A DNA stretch of 64,000 nt, taken from contig NZ_CP014482.1 in assembly GCF_001580365.1 (NCBI RefSeq), positions 70,900 to 134,899 of the forward strand, in the 5' to 3' direction. Position numbers and translations under genes: made by a program. The stretch is from Kocuria turfanensis (GTDB lineage Bacteria; Actinomycetota; Actinomycetes; Actinomycetales; Micrococcaceae). The notes beneath the pieces were generated by a model. The model saw only the letters and a program-made list of their open reading frames with translations, did no database searches and was not told where the DNA came from. This document shows positions 17,422 through 26,849 of the stretch, one piece after another. Numbering within the stretch: position 1 is the first letter of the stretch; every line of letters starts with the position of its first letter.

Positions 17422-19170
17422 ATGAGCACCACTAGCAGCAGGCAGAGCACCCCTGAGGACACCCCCGGCAGGGGCCCCCGAGGCTCTTCGCCCACCGGAC
17501 CCGGCAAGAACCCCAGGGATGTCGAGCTGCCGGCGCTGGGGCCGGTCGGGATGGCCCGGTGGGCGTGGGCGCAGCTGACGAAGATGAACACCGCCCTGTT
17601 CCTGCTGCTGTTGCTGGCGGTGGCGGCGGTGCCCGGCTCGACCTTCCCGCAGCGGATCCAGGACACGGGTGCGGTGGCCGACTACATCGATGCCAACCCG
17701 ACCCTGGGCCCGTGGCTGGACCGGCTGCAGTTCTTCGACGTGTTCTCCTCCGTGTGGTTCTCCGCGATCTACATCCTGCTGTTTGTCTCCTTGGTGGGGT
17801 GCGTACTGCCCCGGGCGGGCAAGCACTGGCGGGCCTGGCGGGCGCAGCCCCCGCGCACCCCTAAACGGCTGGAACGGCTGCCCGAGCACCGCCGCCTGGT
17901 CCTCGGTGGGCCCGCGGACGCCCCGGCCCCGGACGAGGTCGTGGCCCAGGCCGCCCGCCTGCTGGGCAAGCGCGGCTACCGGGTGGCCGTGCGCGACACA
18001 GGAGGACCGGCGCCGTCGGTGGCCGCCGAGCGGGGAATGTGGAAGGAGGTCGGCAACGTCGTCTTCCACCTGGCGCTGCTGGGCGTGCTGGTCTCCGTGG
18101 CCGTGGGGTCCCTGTTCGGCTTCAAGGGCCAGAAGATCCTCGTGGAGGGCGATTCGTTCGCCAACTCGTTGATCAACTACGACGCGTTCATCCCGGGCAC
18201 CAACTTCGACGCCGACCAGCTGGAGCCGTTCTCCCTCACCCTGGAGAACTTCGAGGTCGAGTTTTACCGCGACACCGCCGTTCCCAGTCAGTACGGGACT
18301 CCGGTGGACTTCACCGCCGAGGTCACCGTCCAGCAACCCGGAGGACAGCCGCGGCAGGAGACCCTGAAGGTCAACGCCCCGGTCAACGTCGACGGGGTGA
18401 AGTCGTTCCTGATCGGCAACGGCTACGCCCCCCTGATCCGGGTGACCGACGGCAACGGCGACGTCGCCTTCGAGGGGCCGGTGGTGGGCATTCCTTCCGA
18501 CGGGGTCTACACCTCCTCACTCGTGCTCAAGGTCCCCGACGCTGCCCCGGACCAGCTAGGCTTCACCGGCCTGCTGCTGCCCACCGCCGTCACCGGGGCC
18601 GATGGGCTCCCGCGGTCGGCGGATCCGGGACTGGCCAACCCGAAGCTGATCCTGTCCTCCTACTCCGGGGACCTCGGACTGGACTCCGGAGTCCCCCAGA
18701 ACGTCTACGCGCTTGACGTCGAAGGGCTCACCGAGCTCAACGGCATGCTCACCCCCGATGGGCCGATCACCCTGGATGCCGCGGGCCCGGTCTACGAGCT
18801 GCCCCAGGGCAAGGGCAGCATCGAGTTCCTCGATGTGAAGCGCTACGTGGGCCTGGATATCGTCTACGACCCGGGACGGACGGGCGCCTTCGTGTCCTTC
18901 GTGCTGGCCTTCACGGGCCTGTTGATGTCGATGTTCATCGCCCGCCGCCGCCTCTGGGTGAGGGCCTCGAAAGGCGTCGACAAGGACGGGGCCCCAACCA
19001 CAATCCTGGAGTACGGTCTGCTGGCTCGCGGGGAGGACCCCCGGCTGGCGGCCGAGGCGCAGCGGCTGGGCGAGCTGTTCACCCAGCAGTGGGGCACCGC
19101 GCCCCCGCCCGCTGACGCTGCCGCACACCCCAAAACGAGCAGGGCCCACAGCGGGCCGGCCCACAACTGA
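17422..19170 (+). CDS. resB: ResB (Ccs1), cytochrome c synthetase subunit
   Basis: 582 residues, normal for the family. Membrane segments occur near residues 50-70 (NTALFLLLLLAVAAV), 105-125, 205-230 and near the C-terminus (FVSFVLAFTGLLMSMF), with a large extracytoplasmic domain between the third and fourth. SQYGTPVDFTAEV falls in this soluble domain. ResB and CcsA together form the System II heme transporter and synthetase. Follows resA after 49 bases and precedes ccsA by 13 bases. Confidence 0.93.
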   Translation: MSTTSSRQSTPEDTPGRGPRGSSPTGPGKNPRDVELPALGPVGMARWAWAQLTKMNTALFLLLLLAVAAVPGSTFPQRIQDTGAVADYIDANPTLGPWLDRLQFFDVFSSVWFSAIYILLFVSLVGCVLPRAGKHWRAWRAQPPRTPKRLERLPEHRRLVLGGPADAPAPDEVVAQAARLLGKRGYRVAVRDTGGPAPSVAAERGMWKEVGNVVFHLALLGVLVSVAVGSLFGFKGQKILVEGDSFANSLINYDAFIPGTNFDADQLEPFSLTLENFEVEFYRDTAVPSQYGTPVDFTAEVTVQQPGGQPRQETLKVNAPVNVDGVKSFLIGNGYAPLIRVTDGNGDVAFEGPVVGIPSDGVYTSSLVLKVPDAAPDQLGFTGLLLPTAVTGADGLPRSADPGLANPKLILSSYSGDLGLDSGVPQNVYALDVEGLTELNGMLTPDGPITLDAAGPVYELPQGKGSIEFLDVKRYVGLDIVYDPGRTGAFVSFVLAFTGLLMSMFIARRRLWVRASKGVDKDGAPTTILEYGLLARGEDPRLAAEAQRLGELFTQQWGTAPPPADAAAHPKTSRAHSGPAHN

Positions 19171-19183
19171 GAGGACATCACCG

Positions 19184-20263
19184 ATGACCGTCAATGAGGA
19201 CCTGGGCGCCTGGAGCCAGTTGTTCATGCTCCTGGCCGCCATGACCTACCTGGTGGCCTTTGTGGCCTTCGCCTGGGACATGGCCTCCCACTCCAAGATC
19301 CTGCGCAGGGCCCGACCCGAGCAACACAACAGATCGGAAGGGCAACTGGTCGGCGCGGCAACCACTGCCACGGTGAACACGGTGGAGGCCGATGATTCCC
19401 GGGCCGGGCTGGGCACCGGTGACCGCGGCCGCGGGTACCCGGCCTCCGCCCAGTCGGTGCTGGCCGAACACGTCGCTGACTCCTCCATGCGCTACACCGG
19501 GACCCGCCGCCCAGCGGCCCGGGCGGCCGTGACCGTCATGGTCCTGGCCTTCGCCCTGCACGCCGTGGCCGTGATGGCCCGGGCGGTGGCCGCCGGACGG
19601 GTGCCCTGGGGCAACATGTACGAGTTCGCCACCACCGGGGCACTCGTCGTGGCCGGGGTCTACCTGGGTGCGCTGCTGCTGAGGGACCTGCGCTTCGTGG
19701 GCACCCTTGTCACCGGGCTCGTGGTGATCATGCTCACCGCCGCCACCATCGGCTTCCCCACCCCGGTGGGCCCGCTGGTCCCCGCGCTGCAGTCCTGGTG
19801 GCTGGTCATCCACGTGTCCATCGCCGTGGCCGCCTCCGGGATCTTCACCATCACCTTCGCCATGGCCGTCCTCCAACTGCTGCAGGCCCGCCGGGAGAAA
19901 GCCATTCTGGCCGGTGAGGCCCCCGGCATGGGCTTCCTGGGCATGGTGCCCTCCGCCCAGGCGCTGGAGAACCTGTCCTTCCGGCTCAACGCGATCGGCT
20001 TCGCGTTCTGGACCTTCACCCTGGCCGCCGGCGCCATCTGGGCCGAGCAGTCCTGGGGCCGCTACTGGGGCTGGGACGTCAAAGAAGTCTGGACGTTCGT
20101 GATCTGGGTCGTCTACGCCGCCTATATGCACGCTCGCGCCACCCGCGGCTGGACCGGCACCCGCTCAGCCTGGCTGTCCATCGTCGGATACCTGTGCGTC
20201 ATCTTCAACTTCGCCGTCGTCAACACGGTCTTCACCGGCCTGCACTCTTACTCCGGGCTGTAA
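19184..20263 (+). CDS. ccsA: CcsA/ResC, heme-handling subunit of cytochrome c synthetase
   Basis: 359 residues. The heme-handling WWD-type signature appears as WGRYWGWDVKEVWTFVIW near residue 300, with conserved histidines in flanking helices (VIHVSIAVAASG, YMHARATRGW). A long soluble linker between helices 1 and 2 (about 45-100) is actinobacterial in style. Last gene of the maturation operon. With CcdA, ResA and ResB it completes System II. No cytochrome c gene itself is in the window. Confidence 0.94.
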   Translation: MTVNEDLGAWSQLFMLLAAMTYLVAFVAFAWDMASHSKILRRARPEQHNRSEGQLVGAATTATVNTVEADDSRAGLGTGDRGRGYPASAQSVLAEHVADSSMRYTGTRRPAARAAVTVMVLAFALHAVAVMARAVAAGRVPWGNMYEFATTGALVVAGVYLGALLLRDLRFVGTLVTGLVVIMLTAATIGFPTPVGPLVPALQSWWLVIHVSIAVAASGIFTITFAMAVLQLLQARREKAILAGEAPGMGFLGMVPSAQALENLSFRLNAIGFAFWTFTLAAGAIWAEQSWGRYWGWDVKEVWTFVIWVVYAAYMHARATRGWTGTRSAWLSIVGYLCVIFNFAVVNTVFTGLHSYSGL

Positions 20264-20584
20264 CCCCGGCGGCGTAGACCGCCAGCTACGGGGCGGGATT
20301 CGTCGTGATCCAGCAGGGAACGGATTGCAGAAACAGGCACGGAAAGAACCCATGGGCCGCTGCCCCGCGGCGCTGGGGCGCGCATCAGGGATACTCCCGG
20401 CGCCGCCCTGCGATGGCGTCCCGATCACGGCACCCCGCCCCAGCACTTCCTTGATTTCCGGGCCCGAGAAGGGCCCCTTTCGCAGCGCCCATCCAGGCAC
20501 CACCACGGCCAGGCGGATATCTTCTTGGCGCATCGACCGGCCGGTGCCGGTGCCCGGTACTCAGACATCCAGCAAAGGTCACCC
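20264..20584. other. Intergenic region with a motif shared with 46957-46975
   Basis: No gene seen. GGCGGATATCTT, one variable base, then TTGGCG (20512-20530) is repeated almost exactly at 46957-46975. Both copies lie about 55-70 bases before a paralogous small-protein gene, which suggests a conserved promoter or leader element. A GGGCCC-type hairpin is near 20460-20476. Confidence 0.45.
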
Positions 20585-20788
20585 GTGAAGCGCTCTGCCA
20601 CCATCACCGCCCTCGTCCTGGGGTGCGCTCTGGTGCTGCCCGGATATACCGGCAGCATCGAAGAAGCAGCCGAGGAGAAATCCTCCGGAACTCCCTTTGC
20701 TGCAAGCGGAGTCAGCGCCCTGGAGGCGGTTGGCATTCACCTAAGGCTTCCCCCCAGTAACATGCACGCGAACCACGTGCCGGAGTGA
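20585..20788 (+). CDS. Small secreted protein, paralogue of 47028-47192
   Basis: 67 residues from a GTG. The N-terminus MKRSATITALVLGCALVL is signal-like, followed by PGYTGSIEEAAEEKSSG and a short tail. The paralogue at 47028 shares ALVLGCALVLPGYTGSIEEA. The nucleotide identity through codons 10-30 and the shared upstream motif argue for a real gene. The Cys in GCALV could be a lipidation site, but PGYTG does not follow a classical lipobox. Function unknown. Both copies lie just after respiratory or assembly genes or their relics. Confidence 0.5.
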   Translation: MKRSATITALVLGCALVLPGYTGSIEEAAEEKSSGTPFAASGVSALEAVGIHLRLPPSNMHANHVPE

Positions 20789-20832
20789 ATCGCACCAGGT
20801 CCCGTGGAGGCTCTGTCCCAGGTTTCGCCCTA

Positions 20833-21849
20833 TCAGCGGCCGCCGGCTCCGGCCAGGAAGAAGAGAACGGCGGCAGTGCACAGGAGATATGCGATCAGAG
20901 CCCCACCGAGCATGACGACATCGCGGAGGATGAACCCGTAGGAGTCGTGGCGTTCGCGGCGGTAGCTCAGAACGGCGAAGAGCACCGGCATGAGCGCAAC
21001 GAAAGCCATGACGGTGAGCACGACCGGGTAGTTCTGCACCGGCACGGTCACGATCGCCAGAGGCAGCACCGCAAGCGTGAAGGTCATGGTGTGGTCGGCG
21101 AAGACGCTGGTGATCCCGCTGGTCACCTGCCCACTGCGGACCACGGACCAGGTGGTGAACACCTGCGGCAGAGCAGTCATGAACGCGGTGATGAACAGCC
21201 CGCTGACCAGCGGTGCCAGGCCAAGCGCTGAACCGATCTGCTGGGTTCCGGTGACGAGGACGTAGGAACCCACGGCAAGTGCGGCTACACCGCCGAGCGT
21301 CAGCAGGGTCTGTTTCCCCGACCACGAGACCTGACCACGTTCACCACCACGACCGCGGAAGAGGGCCTGCCCGAGGTAGATGACGTATGCGACCACGGCG
21401 ATCAAGCCATCGATCGGCTGCAACCCTCGCCAGGCCGGAGGCAGGATGAGCACCGCGAACAGGGCGACGACGGCAAGGTAGGGCAGTGCATCGATGAGCA
21501 CCGCGCCCTTCTCGATCCGCAGGCCCTCGCCCTGCTCGGCAGGTTTCTTGTCGCTGGTCGCCCGGTTCTTCCGAAACGCCGCGTAGCCGACCGCGACGGT
21601 GATCGGGATCGAGACCACGGTGGAGCCGAGCATGCTGCCCAGTCCGACCGCTCCGGCCCCGGTGGCCGCGCTGACGACGTTGATGCCGACATCGGGGCTG
21701 GCGCTGCCGAGAGCGACCAGTGGGCCGCCGGCGGCGCCGGTGAACCCGTACCGCTGCCGTACCGCCTTCAGGGGAGCGGCCAGCTGCTCAGCGCCCCAGC
21801 GGGTGGCGAATGCCGCCAAGACCAAGCCCACCACCCACACCCACGTCAT
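20833..21849 (-). CDS. Sodium/calcium exchanger-family (CaCA) membrane protein
   Basis: 338 residues with about ten to eleven helices and two inverted repeats. The first repeat carries LVALGSASPDVGINVVSAAT and LGSMLGSTVVSIP, and the second LFITAFMTALPQVFTTW, matching the alpha-repeat GS(A/L)PE/D pattern of CaCA exchangers. Likely exchanges Ca2+ or another cation for Na+ or H+. Its ATG overlaps the P450 stop (21846-21849), so both are in one transcript. Substrate not determinable. Confidence 0.78.
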   Translation of the reverse strand: MTWVWVVGLVLAAFATRWGAEQLAAPLKAVRQRYGFTGAAGGPLVALGSASPDVGINVVSAATGAGAVGLGSMLGSTVVSIPITVAVGYAAFRKNRATSDKKPAEQGEGLRIEKGAVLIDALPYLAVVALFAVLILPPAWRGLQPIDGLIAVVAYVIYLGQALFRGRGGERGQVSWSGKQTLLTLGGVAALAVGSYVLVTGTQQIGSALGLAPLVSGLFITAFMTALPQVFTTWSVVRSGQVTSGITSVFADHTMTFTLAVLPLAIVTVPVQNYPVVLTVMAFVALMPVLFAVLSYRRERHDSYGFILRDVVMLGGALIAYLLCTAAVLFFLAGAGGR

Positions 21850-23126
21850 CGCGGCCCTCCCCCCACCGTTGCGCTCGACGGTACGGAGCGCACGTCGGAG
21901 ATCACGAATCCGCTGGATGGCAGGGTGGGCATGCGACGCAGGCTGATCCGCAGATCCTGGGACGGGACGTCATAGGTCATCTCCCGCGTCAGGATGGCCA
22001 GCGCCGCCTTCATCAGGGCGATGGTGATCCACTCCCCCGCGCACCGGTGGCCGATGTGGTGATCCCCGCCGCCTTGTGGGATGAGACCGTAGGCGCCGCC
22101 GTCCCAAGTGGTGAAGCGGTCCGGATCGAAGATCTCGGGGTTCTCCCACAGGTCGGGGTGGTGGTTGGTGCCGTACAGGTCCAGGAGCGTTCTACGCCCC
22201 TGGGGGAAGTGCACGCCCTGCCAATCGAAGGCAGTGCGCACCCGAGCACCGACCATCGGGAAGAAAGGATAGAAGCGGCGGACCTCCTGAACGAACAACT
22301 CGGCGTCGCGGTCACCGCCCTGGCGCAACCGGCTTCGCCACTGGGGGTGCTGGTGCAGGGCCAAGGCCGCGAAGATGATGAAGCGGTCGACCGCGACCGT
22401 GGGACGCACGAGGTTGAGCAGCTCGACCGCGGCAATCCGGCTGCCCAACAGCTGCCCACCAGGCTCGCGGTGAGTGGACACGACCTGCAAGGCGCTGCCC
22501 TCCGGGGCAGCGTGCTCCCCGCGGCGTACCCGATCCACCAGGTCCGCAATGGCTTGTTCGGCCCCGTGGCGGGCGCGCCGGCCCCGCCAGTGCCGGGGAC
22601 CGACCGCAGCGGGAGCCTCGATCATGGCGTGCAAGGACTGGGTGCGGCCCCTGACCTGGGACTCGGTGACGGGGACACCGACCCAGCTACTGACCGCCTG
22701 GCACAGGATCTGCCCGACCTCCTCGTACAGCACGATGCGGTCAGCGGCTTCCCACCCGATAATCCGGGCTCTCCAGCCGTCGGCGACCAGGCCCGTCAAA
22801 GTACGGATGTCGTGCGGGGTCATGAGATCCATGAACATCTGCTTGCGCGCCCGGTGGGTCTGTCCGTCTAGGCCCTGCACGCCACCGACACCGAGCAGCG
22901 TCTTCTGCACCCGCATTGGGAAGGCACCTCGTCGCTGGAACCGGTCGGCGTCGTAGAAGACCTGCGCGGCCTCCGCACCGCGCAGACACACCGTCGGCTC
23001 CAGCAGCAGGCGGGTCTGGAACACATCGGTTCCGTACCGTTCACACCGCCGGGACACGAACTCATAGCCCTGCCAAGCCAAGGCCAGAGTGCTGTCCATA
23101 CTGAGGTCGTACGCCATGCGTCCCAT
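21846..23126 (-). CDS. CYP152-family fatty-acid peroxygenase P450
   Basis: 426 residues. The heme loop is PQGGGDHHIGHRCAGEWI, and the I-helix carries LVRPTVAVDRFI, the Arg-Pro pair that binds the fatty-acid carboxylate in CYP152 in place of the usual acid-alcohol pair. EVRRFYPFFPMVGARV is also typical. These enzymes use H2O2, not a redox partner, to hydroxylate or decarboxylate fatty acids. In GVGGVQGLDG the residue aligned with position 85 is Gln, as in the mainly hydroxylating P450-BSbeta type, where OleT has His. GAGGGAG precedes the ATG. Confidence 0.9.
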   Translation of the reverse strand: MGRMAYDLSMDSTLALAWQGYEFVSRRCERYGTDVFQTRLLLEPTVCLRGAEAAQVFYDADRFQRRGAFPMRVQKTLLGVGGVQGLDGQTHRARKQMFMDLMTPHDIRTLTGLVADGWRARIIGWEAADRIVLYEEVGQILCQAVSSWVGVPVTESQVRGRTQSLHAMIEAPAAVGPRHWRGRRARHGAEQAIADLVDRVRRGEHAAPEGSALQVVSTHREPGGQLLGSRIAAVELLNLVRPTVAVDRFIIFAALALHQHPQWRSRLRQGGDRDAELFVQEVRRFYPFFPMVGARVRTAFDWQGVHFPQGRRTLLDLYGTNHHPDLWENPEIFDPDRFTTWDGGAYGLIPQGGGDHHIGHRCAGEWITIALMKAALAILTREMTYDVPSQDLRISLRRMPTLPSSGFVISDVRSVPSSATVGGGPR

Positions 23127-23163
23127 CAGGACTCCCTCTCACGGTGGACTCGCGGCATCGTGG

Positions 23164-23198
23164 CCTCGGACCTCGGACCTCGGACCTCGGACCTCGGA
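23164..23198. repeat. Five tandem copies of CCTCGGA
   Basis: Five perfect head-to-tail copies of a 7-base unit lie 38-72 bases upstream of the P450 start. The array probably varies in copy number by slippage. With 7-base steps it would alter spacing in the P450 promoter region rather than any reading frame. Confidence 0.9.
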
Positions 23199-23467
23199 AA
23201 GCATGATCGCGACTGAAGGATGACATTACCCTGGCGAGGTACCAACGTCAGATGCCGATCGAAGCGCTACAGCGGTAATACCTTCCAAGACGGGATCCCG
23301 AGCCCCTGCGATGGCGACCTGATGCAACGCGTCCGACCGGACGCGGCCGGCGATCACCCGATGTCTGTCAGCGGAACATGGGCCACGGATGATGAGTCTG
23401 ATGGGCAAGCTGGGTCTGACACCGTCGACGGTGTCGACCCCCGTGGGAGCACCGCGACCGGTGGGTG
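23199..23467. other. Non-genic stretch with an 18-base perfect palindrome
   Basis: No gene recognised. GACACCGTCGACGGTGTC (23418-23435) is a perfect palindrome 33 bases past the VKOR stop. It could be a terminator stem or a protein-binding site. Confidence 0.4.
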
Positions 23468-24115
23468 TCAGAGGCCGGTGAAGGCGGTGAAGAAGCGGAA
23501 GAACACCGAGGCGGCCACCGCGACGTAGGTGATGGACACCAGGGTCCAGGCCCAGTCGGCGGCGAAGCGCACCAGCCCCGCCGGGGCGGGGATCACGCCG
23601 TGGGCGAGGTTGCGGACGGTGAGCAGGATGGTCAGCGGGATCATCGCCGCCCACACGATCATGCAGTACAGGCACAGGATGTAGATGGAGAACAGCGCCT
23701 GGGACCACAACCAGATCGCGAACACCGCCCCGGCGGTGACCCCGACCTGCAGCCCGATCCAGTACCAGCGCCCGAACCGCGCCCCCGAGAGGGCCGCCAT
23801 GGCGGTGGTAATGACCACGGCGAAGGCGACGATGCCGATCAGCGGGTTGGGGAAGCCGAACAGTTCCGACTGCCAGGTGCCCATGACCTGCCCGCAGGAG
23901 ACCCAGGGGTTGATGTCGCAGCTGGTGACGTGGCCGGGGTCGCGGTAGAGGGCCAGGCGCTCGAGCACCAGGACACCGGAGGCGATCCAACCGATCACCC
24001 CGGTCACCAGCAGCAGGACCGCGAAGGGCCGGTACCGGGCGAAGCCGGGCAGGTGGGTCTCGGTGGCCGGGCCGGCGTCGGTGTGATGGGTGGTGCTGGT
24101 GGTGGGGTCAGCCAT
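23468..24115 (-). CDS. Vitamin K epoxide reductase (VKOR) family protein
   Basis: 215 residues with five membrane helices. Loop cysteines occur in TSCDINPWVSCGQVMG, and the active CxxC is ILCLYCMIVW. Bacterial VKOR re-oxidises DsbA using quinone, standing in for DsbB in actinobacteria. Its ATG overlaps the end of the CopD-CtaG gene by 8 bases, and the DsbA gene is at the head of the same run, so VKOR and DsbA are almost certainly partners. Confidence 0.93.
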   Translation of the reverse strand: MADPTTSTTHHTDAGPATETHLPGFARYRPFAVLLLVTGVIGWIASGVLVLERLALYRDPGHVTSCDINPWVSCGQVMGTWQSELFGFPNPLIGIVAFAVVITTAMAALSGARFGRWYWIGLQVGVTAGAVFAIWLWSQALFSIYILCLYCMIVWAAMIPLTILLTVRNLAHGVIPAPAGLVRFAADWAWTLVSITYVAVAASVFFRFFTAFTGL

Positions 24116-26108
24116 GGTGGGTGTCCTTGACGGTTCCGTTGTCGATGACAGGGGTGTCGGCCTGGGGTCTTCGGGCCAGGACGGCCAGGGCGGTGGCCAA
24201 CAGGGGCAGGGCCCCGGCCAGGAGGATGGAGCTGGCCGCGGATTGCTGGTCCGCCAGCGGGGCGGGGCCCCAGTCCCTCCCCAGCCCGGAGAACCACTCC
24301 GGTTGGATCAGCGCTGGGGACAGGGCGGTGGCCCCCGCCCAGAGCCCCAGGGCGGTGGCTGTCCCGACCAGCGTCAGAGCTTGGGTGTGCACCGCAGCCC
24401 GGTCGCGTGGTGGGACCAGCACGGCGGCGGCGAAGATCAGGCCCAGGACCAGGGCGGTGGTATTCATCAGTTCGTGGCCGACGTGGGTGTGCAGGGCCAG
24501 GGCGAAGGCGGGGGTGTAGTAGAAGACACCGAGCCCGGCCAGGACCAGGACCGCGGCCGGGATCGGGTGGGCCATCAGCGCCCCGGTCCGGGAGGTGCGC
24601 CATGCGGTGGTGAGCTCGCGCGCCCCGGTGGAGCCGTCGGTGCGGGCCGGCACCAGGGCCGCGGCCAGAAGCCCGGGTCGTCCGGCGATCAGCAGCAACG
24701 GCACCGGGAAGGCCAGCAGCAGGTGGGCGGTGGTGTGGATGCTGAACAGGATCGGGGCGTAGACGGCCGGCAGCCCGCAGGTGACATAGACCAGCAGCAC
24801 GAGTCCGGCCAGGAACGCCACCGTGCGCGCCACCGGCCACGGTGTCCTGGTGTAGCGCAGGCGTCGCGCCCCGGCCAGGTAGAGGCAGGCTGCGAGGATC
24901 GCCACGGCGATCCACAGCCAGTCCAGGCGCCACTGGGTGACCCACCCGGAGGCGCTCAGCGGTGGGGGCAGCAGGTAGCCGGTGAGGATCTCGGCGGCGG
25001 TGATGTCCGGTTCCCGTTCCAGGGGCACCGGGGTGGGGGTGCGCCCCAGGGCCACGCCCAGGGCCATCACCGCGCAGAGGATGAAGGCCTCCACGGTGAT
25101 CAGCCGCCACACCCTGCCCCGGCTCGCAGGCCCGGCAGCAATGACCCGGCCGTTGAGGTACCCGAGCACCCCCAGGGCCACGGTGGCGATCGTCTTGGCG
25201 ATCACCAGTGCCCCGTAGCCGGAGGCCAGCCCGTCCCACCCACCGATCCGGTAGACGGTGTTGATAACCCCGGAGACGGCCACCACGACGAAAGCCACCG
25301 CGGCCAGGGCGGAGAAACGCACCAGCACGCCGTGCGTGGCCTGCGGGGTGGTCAACAGCGGGACGAGCAGGGCGAGCACGATGATCCCGCCGGTCCAGAT
25401 CCCGGCCCCGAGCAGGTGCAGGGCCAAAGCGTTGACGGCCCCGTTGTGGTCATCGACCCCGGCCACGTGCCCGAGCTGGGACAGCGGAATGACGGCGGCC
25501 AGGGCCGCCACGGTGGTGGCGGTCACCGGCCCCGGGGAGCGGGCGAGCACGGCCAAGGTGGTGGTGAGCGCGGCCATCACCGCGGTCACCGCCCACGCCT
25601 GGCCGGGAATCAGGCGGGTCACGTAGTAGCCCAGCTGTCCGGTGAACTCGGTCGAGCCCGAGACGGGGGCACCGATGGTGTCGGCGTAGCTGAGCACGAT
25701 GATCGCCACCGCGGCCAGCGTCCACACCGCCGCCGCCCCCGCGGCCACGTTCAGCACCCGGGCGAAGGCCGGGTGCTCGGCTCCGGGTGTTCTCGCGCCG
25801 TGGGCCGGGGTGGACCGGGGCACGACGGTGGTGGCGAAGACCAGCCCTGCCCAGGTGATGGACATGGCCAGATGGTGCACGGTCGTGGCCGCCGGCAGTC
25901 CCCAGCGCACCATCGCCCCGGGATCGAGCACCTCCCGGGCCGCGGTGGCCCCGGAGGAGCTCAGGGCCACCCACAGCACGGTGAGGGTCATCAGGCCGAC
26001 AACGATGAGAGCAGCGGTGGCGACGCCCCGGCGCCGTCCAACCACTGCCAGGGCCGGCGCCGACGGGGCGGGCGGTGGTGTGGTGGTGGTGCGGGATGGA
26101 CTGGTCAT
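24108..26108 (-). CDS. CopD-CtaG fusion membrane protein, copy 1
   Basis: 666 residues. The N-terminal half has CopD-like helices with PLSQLGHVAG and ALALHLLGAGIWTGG; the C-terminal half is a CtaG/Caa3-type domain with FSIHTTAHLLL, ALHTHVGHELMNTT and WFSGLGRDWGPAPLADQQ. CopD-type proteins import copper and CtaG helps insert Cu into cytochrome oxidase, so a copper-delivery role is likely. It starts 4 bases after dsbA and overlaps the VKOR gene by 8 bases. Paralogue at 39096-41255. Confidence 0.88.
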   Translation of the reverse strand: MTSPSRTTTTPPPAPSAPALAVVGRRRGVATAALIVVGLMTLTVLWVALSSSGATAAREVLDPGAMVRWGLPAATTVHHLAMSITWAGLVFATTVVPRSTPAHGARTPGAEHPAFARVLNVAAGAAAVWTLAAVAIIVLSYADTIGAPVSGSTEFTGQLGYYVTRLIPGQAWAVTAVMAALTTTLAVLARSPGPVTATTVAALAAVIPLSQLGHVAGVDDHNGAVNALALHLLGAGIWTGGIIVLALLVPLLTTPQATHGVLVRFSALAAVAFVVVAVSGVINTVYRIGGWDGLASGYGALVIAKTIATVALGVLGYLNGRVIAAGPASRGRVWRLITVEAFILCAVMALGVALGRTPTPVPLEREPDITAAEILTGYLLPPPLSASGWVTQWRLDWLWIAVAILAACLYLAGARRLRYTRTPWPVARTVAFLAGLVLLVYVTCGLPAVYAPILFSIHTTAHLLLAFPVPLLLIAGRPGLLAAALVPARTDGSTGARELTTAWRTSRTGALMAHPIPAAVLVLAGLGVFYYTPAFALALHTHVGHELMNTTALVLGLIFAAAVLVPPRDRAAVHTQALTLVGTATALGLWAGATALSPALIQPEWFSGLGRDWGPAPLADQQSAASSILLAGALPLLATALAVLARRPQADTPVIDNGTVKDTHHG

Positions 26109-26112
26109 CGGG

Positions 26113-26796
26113 TCAGTCGGTGGCTGCGGTCTCGACAGCGGCCCGGAAGGCTTCCAGGGATTCGGGGTTGAGCACTTCTCCGTCGAGGTAGAACGTCGGG
26201 GTCCCGGCCACGCCCAGGGCTTCACCGTCAGCCACATCGAGCTTGATCCGCTCTTCGGTGGCCGGGTCGGCCACCGCGGCATCGAAGGCGGCCATGTCCA
26301 GGCCGAGGTCCTCGGCGAAGCCGCGGAAGAGTGCGCTCTGGTCCTCGGCCGATTCCCCCCATTCGGCCTGGGTCTCGAACATGCGCTGATACATGGCCTC
26401 GTACTGTCCCTGCTGGGCGGCGGCCTCCACGGCCACCGCGGCGTTGACGGAGTTGCGGTGACCCGGCAACGGGAAATAGCGGTGCACGAAGGTGACGGTG
26501 TCGCCGTACTCGGCCCGCAGGTCTTCGACGAAGGGGTAGGCGGCCCGGCAGGCCTCGCACTCGTAGTCCAGGAACTCCACCAGCACCGCCTGCTCATCCG
26601 GGGCCTTCGAGAGCACTCGGCTGTTCTCTCGCACCAGCTGCCCCACATCTTCGGGTACTTCAGGGGTGGAATTGGCACGGGCGATGAGGATCGGGATGGC
26701 CACGGCGGCCACGATGGCGACCAGGAGGATCCACACGAGGATCTTGGCCTTCGAGGGTTTCCGCTGGGGGGCGCTCGTACTGGCGGTAGTGCTCAC
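26113..26796 (-). CDS. DsbA-like thiol oxidoreductase
   Basis: 227 residues. A single N-terminal membrane anchor (about 20-40, LVWILLVAIVAAVAIPILI) precedes a thioredoxin fold. The active site is FLDYECEACRAAYPF (CxxC), and the cis-proline loop is GVAGTPTFYLDGE. It should oxidise exported proteins and be recycled by the VKOR encoded two genes later. Copper proteins and cytochrome assembly factors in the window are plausible clients. It begins a dsbA/copD-ctaG/VKOR operon, 53 bases after the CDF gene. Confidence 0.92.
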   Translation of the reverse strand: MSTTASTSAPQRKPSKAKILVWILLVAIVAAVAIPILIARANSTPEVPEDVGQLVRENSRVLSKAPDEQAVLVEFLDYECEACRAAYPFVEDLRAEYGDTVTFVHRYFPLPGHRNSVNAAVAVEAAAQQGQYEAMYQRMFETQAEWGESAEDQSALFRGFAEDLGLDMAAFDAAVADPATEERIKLDVADGEALGVAGTPTFYLDGEVLNPESLEAFRAAVETAATD

Positions 26797-26849
26797 AAGG
26801 GGTTTCCGTTCTGTCTCAGGCAGCAGGGCATACCGGGAGTGGAGGGGTT

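Noticed and set aside
23164..23198. Short repeats considered as a CRISPR array
   Set aside because: The 7-base units are directly adjacent with no spacers and no cas genes are present.
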